Positions 23,410 to 31,736 of a DNA stretch of 64,000 nt are shown piece after piece; within the stretch, counting starts at the first letter, position 1; each line of letters starts with the position of its first letter. Where the stretch lies: positions 186,001 through 250,000 of the forward strand of contig CAXTIU010000003.1 of NCBI GenBank assembly GCA_964244495.1, written 5' to 3'. Under the pieces are notes generated by a model, which was not told the DNA's origin, searched no databases, and saw nothing but the letters and a program-made list of their open reading frames with translations. The position numbers were made by a program, and so were the translations under genes. This DNA comes from RH-AL1 sp964244495. GTDB taxonomy: Bacteria > Pseudomonadota > Alphaproteobacteria > Rhizobiales > Beijerinckiaceae.

Positions 23410-25383
23410 TTGTCAGAGAAAACGTTTCCGGTTCCCGAGACCGTCGCCAGCCACGCGCTCGTCGATCGCGCGCGCTACGAGGGGATGTACGCCCGATCCC
23501 TCAGCGACCCCGACGGGTTCTGGGGCGAGCACGGCCGCCGCATCGACTGGATGAAGCCGTTCACCAAGGTGATGAACGCCTCGTTCGGGCCGGGCGACGT
23601 GTCCATCAAGTGGTACGAGGACGGCACCACCAACGTGTGCGCGAACTGCGTCGACCGCCACCTGCCCGCCCGCGCCGATCAGGTCGCCATCATCTGGGAG
23701 GGCGATCACCCCGACGAGTCGCTGTCGATCACCTACGCGCAACTGCACGGGCACGTGTGCCGCCTCGCCAACGTGCTCAAGGCGCACGGGGTCGGGCGCG
23801 GCGACACCGTCACCCTCTACATGCCGATGATCCCCGAGGCGGCCTACGCCATGCTCGCCTGCGCCCGCATCGGCGCGATCCACTCGATCGTCTTCGGCGG
23901 CTTCTCGCCCGACGCGCTCGCCGGGCGGATCGAGGGGTGCCGCTCGAAGGTGGTCATCACCGCCGACGAGGGCCTGCGCGGCGGCAGGACGGTGCCGCTG
24001 AAGGCCAACGTCGACACGGCGATCGCCAAGGTCGCCGCCGGTGGCAACGCCGCCGTCGACACGGTGATCGTGGTCAAGCGCACCGGCGGCGCCGTGGCGA
24101 TGGAGGCCGGCCGCGACCACTGGTACGCCGACGAGGTGGCCGCCGCCTCGGCCGACTGCCCGCCGGCGGAGATGGGCGCGGAAGATCCGTTGTTCATCCT
24201 CTTCACGTCGGGCTCGACCGGCGCGCCCAAGGGCGTGCTGCACACCACCGGCGGCTACCTCGTCTACGCCTCGATGACCCACCAGACCATCTTCGACTAC
24301 CACGACGGCGACGTGTACTGGTGCACCGCCGACGTGGGCTGGGTGACCGGGCACAGCTACATCGTCTACGGGCCGCTCGCCAACGGCGCCACCACCCTGA
24401 TGTTCGAGGGCGTGCCGAACTACCCCTCGATCTCCCGGTTCTGGGAGGTCGTCGACAAGCACAAGGTGAACATCTTCTACACCGCGCCGACCGCGATCCG
24501 CTCCCTGATGGGCGCCGGCGACGCGCCGGTGAAGCGCACCAGCCGCGCGTCGCTGCGGGTGCTGGGCTCGGTCGGCGAGCCGATCAACCCCGAGGCCTGG
24601 CACTGGTACCACGAGGTGGTGGGCGAGGGCCGCTGCCCGATCGTCGATACCTGGTGGCAGACGGAGACCGGCGGCATCCTCATCACGCCGCTGCCCGGCG
24701 CCACGACCCTGAAGCCCGGCTCGGCGACGAAGCCCTTCTTCGGCGTCGAGCCGCAGGTGGTCGACGCCGAGGGCCGCGTGCAGGAGGGCGCCTGCGAGGG
24801 CAACCTCGTGATCGCCCGCTCCTGGCCCGGCCAGATGCGCACCGTGTTCGGCGACCACGAGCGCTTCGTGCAGACCTACTTCTCCACCTACCCCGGCAAG
24901 TACTTCACCGGCGACGGCTGCCGGCGGGACGCCGACGGATACTACTGGATCACCGGCCGCGTCGACGACGTGATCAACGTGTCGGGGCACCGCATGGGCA
25001 CCGCCGAGGTCGAGAGTTCGCTGGTGGCGCACGCGGTGGTCTCGGAGGCGGCGGTGGTCGGCTTCCCCCACGACATCAAGGGCCAGGGCATCTACGCCTA
25101 CGTGACGCTGATGGAGGGGCAGCAGGGCTCGGAGGCGCTGCGCAAGGAGCTCGTCGCCTGGGTGCGCCGCGACATCGGCCCGATCGCCTCGCCCGACGTG
25201 ATCCAGTTCGCGCCGGGCCTGCCCAAGACGCGGTCGGGCAAGATCATGCGGCGCATCCTGCGCAAGATCGCCGAGAACGAGGTCGACAAGCTCGGCGACA
25301 CCTCCACGCTGGCCGACCCGGCGGTCGTCGACGACCTCGTCGCGAATCGGCCGCAGGCGGGCGGCGGGCGCACGTCCGCCTGA
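23410..25383 (+). CDS. acsA: Acetyl-CoA synthetase
   Basis: 657 residues from a TTG at 23410, preferred because GGGGAGG lies 5 bp before it and the protein then begins LSEKTFPVP (read as Met-SEK), where alphaproteobacterial Acs proteins start; an ATG at 23371 would add 13 residues. The adenylate-forming motifs 'LFTSGSTGAPKGVLHTTGGY' (about 258-277), 'DTWWQTETGG', 'TGDGCRRDADGYYWITGRVDD' and the acetylation-site lysine in 'PKTRSGKIMRR' (about 607-617) are intact. It converts acetate, ATP and CoA to acetyl-CoA. A strong terminator follows. Confidence 0.96.
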   Translation: MSEKTFPVPETVASHALVDRARYEGMYARSLSDPDGFWGEHGRRIDWMKPFTKVMNASFGPGDVSIKWYEDGTTNVCANCVDRHLPARADQVAIIWEGDHPDESLSITYAQLHGHVCRLANVLKAHGVGRGDTVTLYMPMIPEAAYAMLACARIGAIHSIVFGGFSPDALAGRIEGCRSKVVITADEGLRGGRTVPLKANVDTAIAKVAAGGNAAVDTVIVVKRTGGAVAMEAGRDHWYADEVAAASADCPPAEMGAEDPLFILFTSGSTGAPKGVLHTTGGYLVYASMTHQTIFDYHDGDVYWCTADVGWVTGHSYIVYGPLANGATTLMFEGVPNYPSISRFWEVVDKHKVNIFYTAPTAIRSLMGAGDAPVKRTSRASLRVLGSVGEPINPEAWHWYHEVVGEGRCPIVDTWWQTETGGILITPLPGATTLKPGSATKPFFGVEPQVVDAEGRVQEGACEGNLVIARSWPGQMRTVFGDHERFVQTYFSTYPGKYFTGDGCRRDADGYYWITGRVDDVINVSGHRMGTAEVESSLVAHAVVSEAAVVGFPHDIKGQGIYAYVTLMEGQQGSEALRKELVAWVRRDIGPIASPDVIQFAPGLPKTRSGKIMRRILRKIAENEVDKLGDTSTLADPAVVDDLVANRPQAGGGRTSA

Positions 25384-25446
25384 CGAACGCGACCGCGTCG
25401 AGGCGTGAAGAAAAAGTTAACGTGTAGTGGAACTGACGAAAACCAG

Positions 25447-25475
25447 CCGCGAAGTCGCCACTTCGCGGTTTTTTT
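25447..25475 (+). terminator. Intrinsic terminator after acsA
   Basis: A perfect 9-bp stem (CCGCGAAGT / ACTTCGCGG) with a 4-nt loop, directly followed by seven T. The clearest rho-independent terminator in the window, 63 bp after the acsA stop. Confidence 0.93.
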
Positions 25476-25612
25476 GCGACTTCGCCGCAACAGCAAGCCC
25501 CGATCGGAGTCCATCCCACTGTTTTAACTCTGTTTGAACACCTGAATCGGTAAAGTCCCCCTCACGGACCGGTTGGCGCGACGCGCTCGGGTCCAGATTC
25601 AACGGGGATAAC

Positions 25613-26170
25613 ATGGTCAGGAACATTCAAATCGGCCTGCGGGCCGGTCGGCTCCTCGCGTCCTTTTCCTGCGGCGCGATGGTCGTCGGCCTGGGTTTGG
25701 GTCTCGCCGTCTGCGCCCCCGCGCAGGCCAAGCAGTCGGTGGCGGTGCCGGGCTCCTACCCGCCCGGCATGATCATCATCAAGCAGTCCGAGCGCCAGTT
25801 GTACTTCACCAACGGCGACGGCACCGCGATCCGCTACCCCGTCGCGATCGGCAAGACCGGCAAGGCCTGGCGCGGCCAGACCTTCATCGAGGGCAAGTTC
25901 ATCCGCCCGGACTGGTCGCCGCCGGAGTCCGTCTCGCGCGACCATCCGGAGCTGCCGCCGCTGATCCCCGGCGGCGCGCCCAACAACCCGATGGGCGAGG
26001 CCGCCCTGACCCTGAAGCTCGACGAGGTCGCCATCCACGGCACCTCCAACAAGATGCGCAAGTCGGTCGGCACCGCCGCGTCCTACGGCTGCATCCGCAT
26101 GCTCAACGAGGACGTGGTCGACCTTTACGGCCGCGTGAAGGTCGGCACGCCGGTCGTCTCCATCCCCTGA
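25613..26170 (+). CDS. L,D-transpeptidase (ErfK/YkuD), SYGC variant
   Basis: 185 residues with a signal peptide (hydrophobic to 'CAPAQAKQS', about residue 38). The YkuD domain runs from 'GMIIIKQSERQLYF' to the end, with His in 'VAIHGTSNKMRKSVG' and the catalytic Cys in 'ASYGCIRMLNEDV'. The usual SHGC is SYGC here, a variant known in the family, so activity is expected. It builds 3-3 cross-links or anchors outer-membrane proteins to peptidoglycan in the periplasm. GGGGA 6 bp before the ATG is a good ribosome site. Stand-alone gene after the acsA terminator. Confidence 0.9.
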   Translation: MVRNIQIGLRAGRLLASFSCGAMVVGLGLGLAVCAPAQAKQSVAVPGSYPPGMIIIKQSERQLYFTNGDGTAIRYPVAIGKTGKAWRGQTFIEGKFIRPDWSPPESVSRDHPELPPLIPGGAPNNPMGEAALTLKLDEVAIHGTSNKMRKSVGTAASYGCIRMLNEDVVDLYGRVKVGTPVVSIP

Positions 26171-26232
26171 CCGCTCGCTTGTCGTCCCCGGGGCTCGGCG
26201 AAGCCCCCGGGAGGGCCGAAACGTCCCGGCTG

Positions 26233-26463
26233 TCAAGGCGTCGGGTCGAGCAGCCGGTGCAGGTGCACGATGAAGTAGCGCGTGTCCGCGCTGTCGACGG
26301 TGCTCTGCGCCTTCCGCCGCCAGGCCTTGAACGCCGCGTCGTAGTTCGGGAAGATCCCGACCACGTCGAGGGCCTTCAGGTCGCGGAACACCAATCCCTC
26401 GGTGCTGGCGAGCTCGCCGCCGAAGACGAGGTGAAGGAGCTGTTTGTCCGCTTGGTCGGTCAT
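26233..26463 (-). CDS. DUF4170 family protein
   Basis: 76 residues. The whole protein matches DUF4170 as I know it: 'LLHLVFGGELASTEGLVFRD', 'VGIFPNYDAAFKAWRRKAQ' and 'RYFIVHLHRLLDP'. Function unknown; it is a small cytoplasmic protein conserved through alphaproteobacteria. It is followed and preceded by unrelated genes, 26 bp downstream of the next minus-strand gene. Confidence 0.9.
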   Translation of the reverse strand: MTDQADKQLLHLVFGGELASTEGLVFRDLKALDVVGIFPNYDAAFKAWRRKAQSTVDSADTRYFIVHLHRLLDPTP

Positions 26464-26489
26464 CGCCGGTCCTCTTGCTTACCCGTTTC

Positions 26490-27056
26490 TCACCCGTTCC
26501 GGGGCCTGGACGGGTCCGGGCCGGCGGGCGGCGCGGCCGGTGGCGCGGCGTCCCGCGCCTTCGCGTCCCCCGGCTTGGCGTCGTCGGGCGAAGCCTCCGT
26601 TCCGAGCCGATGGGCGCTCGCCGTGAAGCGCTGGGCGCCGACCTGGCCGAACACGGTGAGTTCCGCGTCGTCCCGGAACACGAAGAACGCCTGCAGCCTG
26701 CGATCGTCGGAGCAGACGACGTCGGACAGGCGCAGCGAGCCCGGCCCGGTCTTGGTGTCGCCTCCCGTGCAGCTCACCCCGGCGCCCAGCTTGAACTCGA
26801 AGCCCGTCGCGCCCGACCCGGTCAGCAGCGTTCCCGAATAGGTTTCGCGGCCGTCGTCGAGCAGCCCCGAGAAGATCCAAACATCGGCGGGACCGGGCGG
26901 CGGCGGCGCGGGCGTGAAGGGCGGCACGGGATGGTCCGGCAGCGAGGGCACCCCGTCCCGCGCCGTCTGCCGTGCCGTCCCTTGCGCCGCGGCCGGCGCG
27001 GCGAGTGGCGAGCCCCCCGCGAGCAGGGCGAGGAGGATCGCCCCCCTCAAAGCCAC
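26490..27056 (-). CDS. Secreted protein of unknown function
   Basis: 188 residues: signal peptide (MALRGAILLALLAGGSPLAAPAAAQ), a Pro-rich stretch (about 40-58), then a ~95-residue beta-rich domain with two Cys ('GVSCTGG', 'DVVCSDD') that could form a disulfide, and a disordered Pro/Asp/Ala tail. No family recognised. The start overlaps the leuD stop by 10 bp, so it is cotranscribed with leuD, without an obvious functional link. Confidence 0.7.
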   Translation of the reverse strand: MALRGAILLALLAGGSPLAAPAAAQGTARQTARDGVPSLPDHPVPPFTPAPPPPGPADVWIFSGLLDDGRETYSGTLLTGSGATGFEFKLGAGVSCTGGDTKTGPGSLRLSDVVCSDDRRLQAFFVFRDDAELTVFGQVGAQRFTASAHRLGTEASPDDAKPGDAKARDAAPPAAPPAGPDPSRPRNG

Positions 27057-27649
27057 GATCGCTCCGCCATCTTCCCCTCGAACGCCGCCACGCTGCCGCT
27101 CTTCTCAAGCGTCAGGCCGATGTCGTCGAGGCCGTTCAGCAGGCAATGCTTGCGGAACGGCTCCACGGCGAAGGTGAGCGTGCCGCCGTCCGGACCCTTG
27201 ATGGTTTGGCCCTCGAGGTCGATCGTCAGCGTGGCGTTGGCGCCGCGCCCGGCGTCGTCCATCAGCTTGGCGAGGTTCTCGGGCGAGACGACGATGGGCA
27301 GGATGCCGTTCTTGAAGCAGTTGTTGTAGAAGATGTCGGCGAAGCTCGTCGAGATGACGCAGCGGATGCCGAAGTCGGCGAGCGCCCAGGGCGCGTGCTC
27401 GCGCGACGAGCCGCAGCCGAAATTGTCCTCCGCCACCAGGATGCGCGCCCGCCGGTAGGCCGGCTTGTTGAGGATGAAGTCCGGGTTCTCCGACCCGTCG
27501 TCGCGGAAGCGGTGCGGCGCGAACAGGTGCGCGCCGAGCCCGGTGCGCTTGATCGTCTTGAGGAAGCGGGCGGGGATGATCTGGTCGGTGTCGACGTTGC
27601 GGATCGCGAGCGGCGCCGCGACGCCGGAGAGCTGGGTGAACTTTTCCAT
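27047..27649 (-). CDS. leuD: 3-isopropylmalate dehydratase small subunit LeuD
   Basis: 200 residues, normal length. 'GVAAPLAIRNVDTDQIIPARFLKT' (in parts: NVDTDQIIPARF), 'ILVAEDNFGCGSSREHAPWAL' (in parts: GCGSSREHAPW) and 'SFADIFYNNCFKNGILPI' are the LeuD swivel-domain motifs. With LeuC it isomerises 2- to 3-isopropylmalate in leucine synthesis. leuC and leuB are not adjacent, as is common in alphaproteobacteria where leuC is separate. Confidence 0.96.
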   Translation of the reverse strand: MEKFTQLSGVAAPLAIRNVDTDQIIPARFLKTIKRTGLGAHLFAPHRFRDDGSENPDFILNKPAYRRARILVAEDNFGCGSSREHAPWALADFGIRCVISTSFADIFYNNCFKNGILPIVVSPENLAKLMDDAGRGANATLTIDLEGQTIKGPDGGTLTFAVEPFRKHCLLNGLDDIGLTLEKSGSVAAFEGKMAERSWL

Positions 27650-27693
27650 GGGGCGATCCTACAGACGCGTGATGCGCTCGGCAAACGGACGCG

Positions 27694-28311
27694 CTAACGA
27701 GTTGGCGGCGCCGCGACGCCCTTCCGCACCCTGACGTAGAGCGCCCCGGCGCCGCCGTGCGAGCGCCCGGCTTCCTCGTAGCCGACCACCGTGGCCCGGA
27801 ACGCCGGCTCGCTCAGCCAGAGCGGCACCGCGCGCTTCAGGACGCCGATGTCCCGGCCCTCGTACCCGCCGTTGGCCTCGTCGGGGCGGCGGCCGCCCTT
27901 GCCGGTCACCACCAGCACGACCTTGAGGCCGTCGCGCTGCGCCCGCTGGAGGAAGCGCAGCAGCGCGCCGTGCGCCTCGCCCTGGCGGAAGCCGTGCAGG
28001 TCGATCGCCGCGTCCGCCGTGGCGCGTCCGCGCGACAGCCGCTGCTTCAGCTTGCGTTCCAGGGGCGCGAGGGGCGGGGCGGGCGGCCCGGCCGGCGGCC
28101 TGCCGCGCCCGGCGGGCTTGGCGGCAGGCCCGGGGGACGACGGCTGGGGCGGAACCCGGCTCGCCGCCGGCTCCTCCGCCGGCGCCCGCGCGGGCAGGGC
28201 GCTGCCGATGCGGCGCGTGACGCCGGCGGCGACGCTCAGCCACAGCTCGATTTCCTCGGCGCTGAGCCGGCGCAGCCGGGCCCGCGGCGGTCCGCTCGAT
28301 TCAACCGTCAT
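27694..28311 (-). CDS. Smr-domain protein
   Basis: 205 residues. The C-terminal Smr domain (about 95-195) shows 'AAIDLHGFRQGEAHGALLRFL' (in parts: DLHGF) and the 'VVTGKGGRR' and 'GGAGALYVRVRK' motifs; the His of DLHG is the usual nuclease/metal residue. The N-terminal ~90 residues are Pro/Ala-rich. Such stand-alone MutS2-C-like proteins bind or nick nucleic acid. Its ATG overlaps the mltA stop (ATGA). The timA-mltA-smr order belongs to the origin-proximal block of alphaproteobacteria. Confidence 0.9.
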   Translation of the reverse strand: MTVESSGPPRARLRRLSAEEIELWLSVAAGVTRRIGSALPARAPAEEPAASRVPPQPSSPGPAAKPAGRGRPPAGPPAPPLAPLERKLKQRLSRGRATADAAIDLHGFRQGEAHGALLRFLQRAQRDGLKVVLVVTGKGGRRPDEANGGYEGRDIGVLKRAVPLWLSEPAFRATVVGYEEAGRSHGGAGALYVRVRKGVAAPPTR

Positions 28312-29519
28312 GGCTGGCCGCCTCCGTGCTCCGCCGTCGCCGGGCTATCCTCCTTGGGCCACAGGACAAGAAGCGTGCCGTGATCGCGGATGGCGCCGGC
28401 CCGGCGCCCCGCCGCGTCTCCGGTGCCGAGGAAGATGTCGCCCCGCGCGCGGCCGCGGATGGCCGCGCCGGTGTCCTGCCCGACCAGGAGGCGGCGGAAC
28501 GGCGTCGGCGCCTCGCCCCGCCAGGGTAGCACCGCGTCGACGTAGTACGGCAGGCCGTAGGGCCACAGGGCGCGGTCGACCGCCAGCGAACGGCCGGGCG
28601 TCAGGCTCACCCCCTCGCCGCCGACCGGCCCGGCGTCGGGGGGCGACGCGTCGTCGAAAGTGAAGAAGATGACGGACCGGTTGCGCCGCATGAGCCGCGT
28701 CCCGGCGTCGTCCGGCCCCTGGCCGTTGGCCCTGATCCAGGCCCGGAGCGGCGCCATGCCCATCGCGTCGGGCGGCACGTGCAGCGCCTCGACCAGGACC
28801 TTGCCGATCGCCGTGTAGGGGTAGCCGTTGCGTCCGGCGTAGGCGAGGCGCCTGAGCGTGCCGTCCGGCAGCCGGACGCGGGCCGACCCCTGGACCTCCA
28901 CGAAGAAGGCGTCGACCGGCTCGCGCAGCCAGACCAGCGGGCGACCGGCCTCGCCGAGCGCGCCGGCGGCGATGCCGGCCCGGTCCGGCAGGGGCACGAG
29001 CCGCCCGTCCGGCAACCGCCGCGCCGCCGACAGCGACGGGTCGAGGCCGGCCCGGTCGGTCCCGGCCGGCAGGTCGACCAGGTCCGGCGGGCGGGCGTAG
29101 AGGGGCGTCGCGAAGGCGGCGTCGGGCTTCAGCGCGCCGTCCACGACCGGCTCGTAGTAGCCGGTGAAGAACGCCGCGCCGTCCCCTTCGACCCGGCGCG
29201 CGGTGAACGCTCCCGCGAAGAAGGCGCGCGCCGCCGCCTCATCCGGGTCCGGGCCGAGCGCGGCGGCGCGCGCGCAGGCCGCCGCGAGGCCGGGCGGCGC
29301 GGGCAGGGCGGCGTGCGGCGGCGGGTTGGGCGCGGCGCACGAGGCGCGAAACGCGCGCAGCGCCGCCCGGTGGTCGTCGGCCTCGAAGCCGGGCAACGTG
29401 GCGACGGGAACGGTGTCCACGGAGGAGGGCGCGGCGGGGACGCTAAGGGAGGGCGCGTCGCACCGCGCCGGGTACGGCGCGAACGCCGCGGCGAGTCCCA
29501 GGAGGAGGGCGGCCCTCAC
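28308..29519 (-). CDS. mltA: Membrane-bound lytic murein transglycosylase A
   Basis: 403 residues with a short signal peptide (MRAALLLGLAAAFAPYPARCD). The MltA barrel is marked by 'FFTGYYEPVVDGAL', 'DAFFVEVQGSARVRL', 'NGYPYTAIGKVL' and the C-terminal 3D domain with 'VGQDTGAAIRGRARGDIFLG', whose Asp is catalytic. It cuts peptidoglycan glycan strands to give 1,6-anhydro ends. The Cys after PAR lacks a convincing lipobox, so it may not be a lipoprotein. Overlaps smr (ATGA) and timA (4 bp). Confidence 0.93.
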   Translation of the reverse strand: MRAALLLGLAAAFAPYPARCDAPSLSVPAAPSSVDTVPVATLPGFEADDHRAALRAFRASCAAPNPPPHAALPAPPGLAAACARAAALGPDPDEAAARAFFAGAFTARRVEGDGAAFFTGYYEPVVDGALKPDAAFATPLYARPPDLVDLPAGTDRAGLDPSLSAARRLPDGRLVPLPDRAGIAAGALGEAGRPLVWLREPVDAFFVEVQGSARVRLPDGTLRRLAYAGRNGYPYTAIGKVLVEALHVPPDAMGMAPLRAWIRANGQGPDDAGTRLMRRNRSVIFFTFDDASPPDAGPVGGEGVSLTPGRSLAVDRALWPYGLPYYVDAVLPWRGEAPTPFRRLLVGQDTGAAIRGRARGDIFLGTGDAAGRRAGAIRDHGTLLVLWPKEDSPATAEHGGGQP

Positions 29520-30232
29520 CGACCCGATTCGGTCGCGACCAGCTTCCAGTTGGGATCGCGCGAGGACACGTCGCGGGCGAAGGTCCAGATGTCGTTCATG
29601 TCGACGACGCGGTCGGGGCTGCCGTCGCGCAACTGGCCGTCCGGCCCATGCGTCGCGGCGATCTGCTTGGACAGGAAGCGCACCCCGACCCGGGCGGTCT
29701 GCCCCTCCTGCGAGGCGGATTCGAGTTTGGCGTCGTCCACCGACACGAAGGTCGTCGTCAGCTTCTCGCGGGCCTTCTCGCGCTCGCCGATGGCGGCGTT
29801 GAAGCTATCGTAAACGTCCTTGGCCAGCAGGTTCTGCAAGGTGCGCCGCTCGGCGGCGGCGAAGGCGGTGATGATCGCCTCGTAGGCGATCTTGGCGCCT
29901 TCGAGGAACGGCCCCGGCGCGAAGGACGGGTCCGCCACCGCCACCGCGTCGAGACCCAGCGCGACCGGCGAGCCGGGCGCGGCGTAGGCGCGCCAGCGGT
30001 TCGGGTCGCTCGGCGCCGGGGCCGCGCCCGGCAGGCGGACGACCCGGTCGGCGATGGGGGATGCGGCGGGCCTGTTCGGGTTCAGCGACCTGTCGGGGGA
30101 AGCCCCACCCTTGGGCGGCCCGAAGGGATTACGCGGCGGCCTTTCCGTCCCCGTGCGCTCCCCCAGGACGGACCGAAGCTTCCAAACCACGACGAGCGCG
30201 ACGATGGCGAAGATGACCGTGAGAGGATCCAA
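29516..30232 (-). CDS. timA: Tim44/TimA-family protein
   Basis: 238 residues: an N-terminal membrane helix (MDPLTVIFAIVALVVVWKLRS), a Pro-rich linker, and a C-terminal Tim44-like domain (about 100-235) with 'FLEGAKIAYEAIITAFAAAERRTL' (in parts) and 'VVDMNDIWTFARDVSSRDPNWKLVAT'. The bacterial homologue of mitochondrial Tim44; its role in inner-membrane protein handling is only partly known. Divergent from fxsA-secB, the standard alphaproteobacterial arrangement next to the origin. Confidence 0.92.
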   Translation of the reverse strand: MDPLTVIFAIVALVVVWKLRSVLGERTGTERPPRNPFGPPKGGASPDRSLNPNRPAASPIADRVVRLPGAAPAPSDPNRWRAYAAPGSPVALGLDAVAVADPSFAPGPFLEGAKIAYEAIITAFAAAERRTLQNLLAKDVYDSFNAAIGEREKAREKLTTTFVSVDDAKLESASQEGQTARVGVRFLSKQIAATHGPDGQLRDGSPDRVVDMNDIWTFARDVSSRDPNWKLVATESGR

Positions 30233-30399
30233 GGGCGTGGGCCGTTTCGGGCAGGAGGGACGGACGGGCCTGGCAAGCAGGCGAGGCGAGAAGTTGTGGC
30301 ACCGGTCCGTTGCAAATGGCGCGGCGCCGGCTCATCTCTTCATGTGGGGAGGCCGGACGCAACGTCCAGCGCCTTGGTCCGGGCGCCCCCTGTCCCCGC

Positions 30400-30450
30400 G
30401 CTTCATGTGTCCCAGCGCTTCATGGTGTCCAATGCTTCATGGTTCCGTGC
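30400..30450. repeat. 17-bp degenerate tandem repeat upstream of fxsA
   Basis: GCTTCATG recurs at 30400, 30417 and 30434, an exact 17-bp period, with partly conserved spacers (GTGTCC). It lies 42 bp before the fxsA ATG. Non-coding; possibly a binding array or a slippage product. Confidence 0.6.
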
Positions 30451-30491
30451 CTGGCGGACCGGAGACGGTCGTGCGTCGCATCCTGTTCACC

Positions 30492-31004
30492 ATGGTCCCG
30501 CCGTGGCGCCTGAGGCTGGCGCTGGCGCTGTGGATCGGCCTCGAGATCGGGGCCTTCGTCCTGGTCGTGCGCTGGATCGGGCCGGGTGGCGCCGTGCTCG
30601 CCGGCTTGGCCACGAGCCTGCTCGGCGTGTCGCAGCTGAAGCGGGCCGGGCGGGCGGCGATCGCGAAGCTGCGCGGCGGGCTCGGCGGGCGATCGGCCGG
30701 CGGACCGGCAACCGGCCCCCTGTTCGACGAGACGCTGGGGACGCTCGGCGGCCTGTGCCTGCTGGTGCCGGGCTTCCTGTCCGACATCGTCGGCGTGGCC
30801 CTGGCGATCCCCGCGCTGCGGGGATGGTTGTCCCGGCGCGTCGGCCGCTGGATCGGGCGCCGTCCGGGCGCGGGACCGGCGGGCCAGGGCCGGCCGCACG
30901 CGCCGGCGGCGATCGACCTCGACCCGGTGGAATGGCGGCACACCGACGAACGGCGCGCCGACTGGCGCAACCCCGAGCGGACGAAGCCGATCCCGCCGCC
31001 GTGA
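30492..31004 (+). CDS. fxsA: FxsA family membrane protein
   Basis: 170 residues from the ATG at 30492 (MVPPWRLRLALALWIGLEIG). Two hydrophobic segments at about 7-27 and 30-45 are followed by the family's 'TLGGLCLLVPGFLSDIVGVALAIPALR' (in parts: LLVPGFLSDIVG), then a charged C-tail. FxsA in E. coli relieves F-plasmid exclusion of phage T7; its normal role is unknown. It sits upstream of secB as in many alphaproteobacteria. A longer start upstream in the same frame would read through the repeat region and is unlikely. Confidence 0.92.
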   Translation: MVPPWRLRLALALWIGLEIGAFVLVVRWIGPGGAVLAGLATSLLGVSQLKRAGRAAIAKLRGGLGGRSAGGPATGPLFDETLGTLGGLCLLVPGFLSDIVGVALAIPALRGWLSRRVGRWIGRRPGAGPAGQGRPHAPAAIDLDPVEWRHTDERRADWRNPERTKPIPPP

Positions 31005-31146
31005 TGCCCGCTTTCGCCACGTGGACGCCGCCTTGTGGCGGGGATGGCGCCGTGCTAGCCGGACCCGCGCGGCCGAACCGTCCGCGCCTGCCGCATCGGC
31101 CCGAGGACACGCGCGTGCCGGGGCGATGCCCTAGGGAGTGGAAACG

Positions 31147-31638
31147 ATGGTCGAGGCGAACGGAACGGGCGCGGGCGCGGTGGGCGCACCCGGGGGCGCG
31201 CCCTCGCTGAACGCCATGGTGCAGTTCACGAAGGACTTCTCCTTCGAGAACCCCAACGCGCCGCGCTCGCTCGGGCCGCAGGAGAAGGCGCCCAACATCT
31301 CCATCCAGGTCAACGTCAACGCCAAGCAGCTCGCCGAGACGGACTTCGAGGTGAACATCATGCTGGAAGGCTCGGCCGGCGAGGGCGCCGACACGCTGTT
31401 CAAGTTCGAGCTCGACTACGCCGGCATCTTCCGCCTCCTGAACATCCCGGCGGAGCAGCAGCACCCGGTGGTGATGATCGAGTGCCCGCGCCTGCTGTTC
31501 CCGTTCGCCCGCCAGATCATCGCCGAGGCGGTGCGCGGCGGCGGCTTCCCGCCCCTCTACATCGACCCGATCGACTTCGCCGGGCTCTACCAGAGCCGCA
31601 TGGCGGAGGTGGCGGCGCAGGGCGGACCGCCGTCCTGA
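31147..31638 (+). CDS. secB: Protein-export chaperone SecB
   Basis: 163 residues from the ATG at 31147 with GGGAG upstream; a GTG three codons earlier is an alternative. 'FTKDFSFENPNAPRSL' and 'ISIQVNVNAKQL', 'LDYAGIFRLLNIP', 'ECPRLLFPFARQIIAEAVRGGGFPPLYIDPIDFAGLY' (in parts: CPRLLFPFARQI) are classic SecB strands. It holds preproteins unfolded for SecA. The 5' extension of about 20 Gly/Ala residues is longer than in E. coli SecB. Part of the origin block next to dnaQ in Caulobacter. Confidence 0.97.
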   Translation: MVEANGTGAGAVGAPGGAPSLNAMVQFTKDFSFENPNAPRSLGPQEKAPNISIQVNVNAKQLAETDFEVNIMLEGSAGEGADTLFKFELDYAGIFRLLNIPAEQQHPVVMIECPRLLFPFARQIIAEAVRGGGFPPLYIDPIDFAGLYQSRMAEVAAQGGPPS

Positions 31639-31736
31639 CGCGACGCCGACCCGATTGATCGTTTGGCGCATCCCTTGCTCCGGCCCCGGCGGGCGCCGCC
31701 TACCACGGCGACCCACGATCCGGAACGGGGTGCGAC

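Noticed and set aside
22086..25427. 1113-codon plus-strand frame across the reductase and acsA
   Set aside because: Frame-shifted shadow of both genes, Arg/Gly/Pro-rich with no domain.
27460..27734. Frames antisense to leuD
   Set aside because: They mirror leuD and are not supported by motifs.
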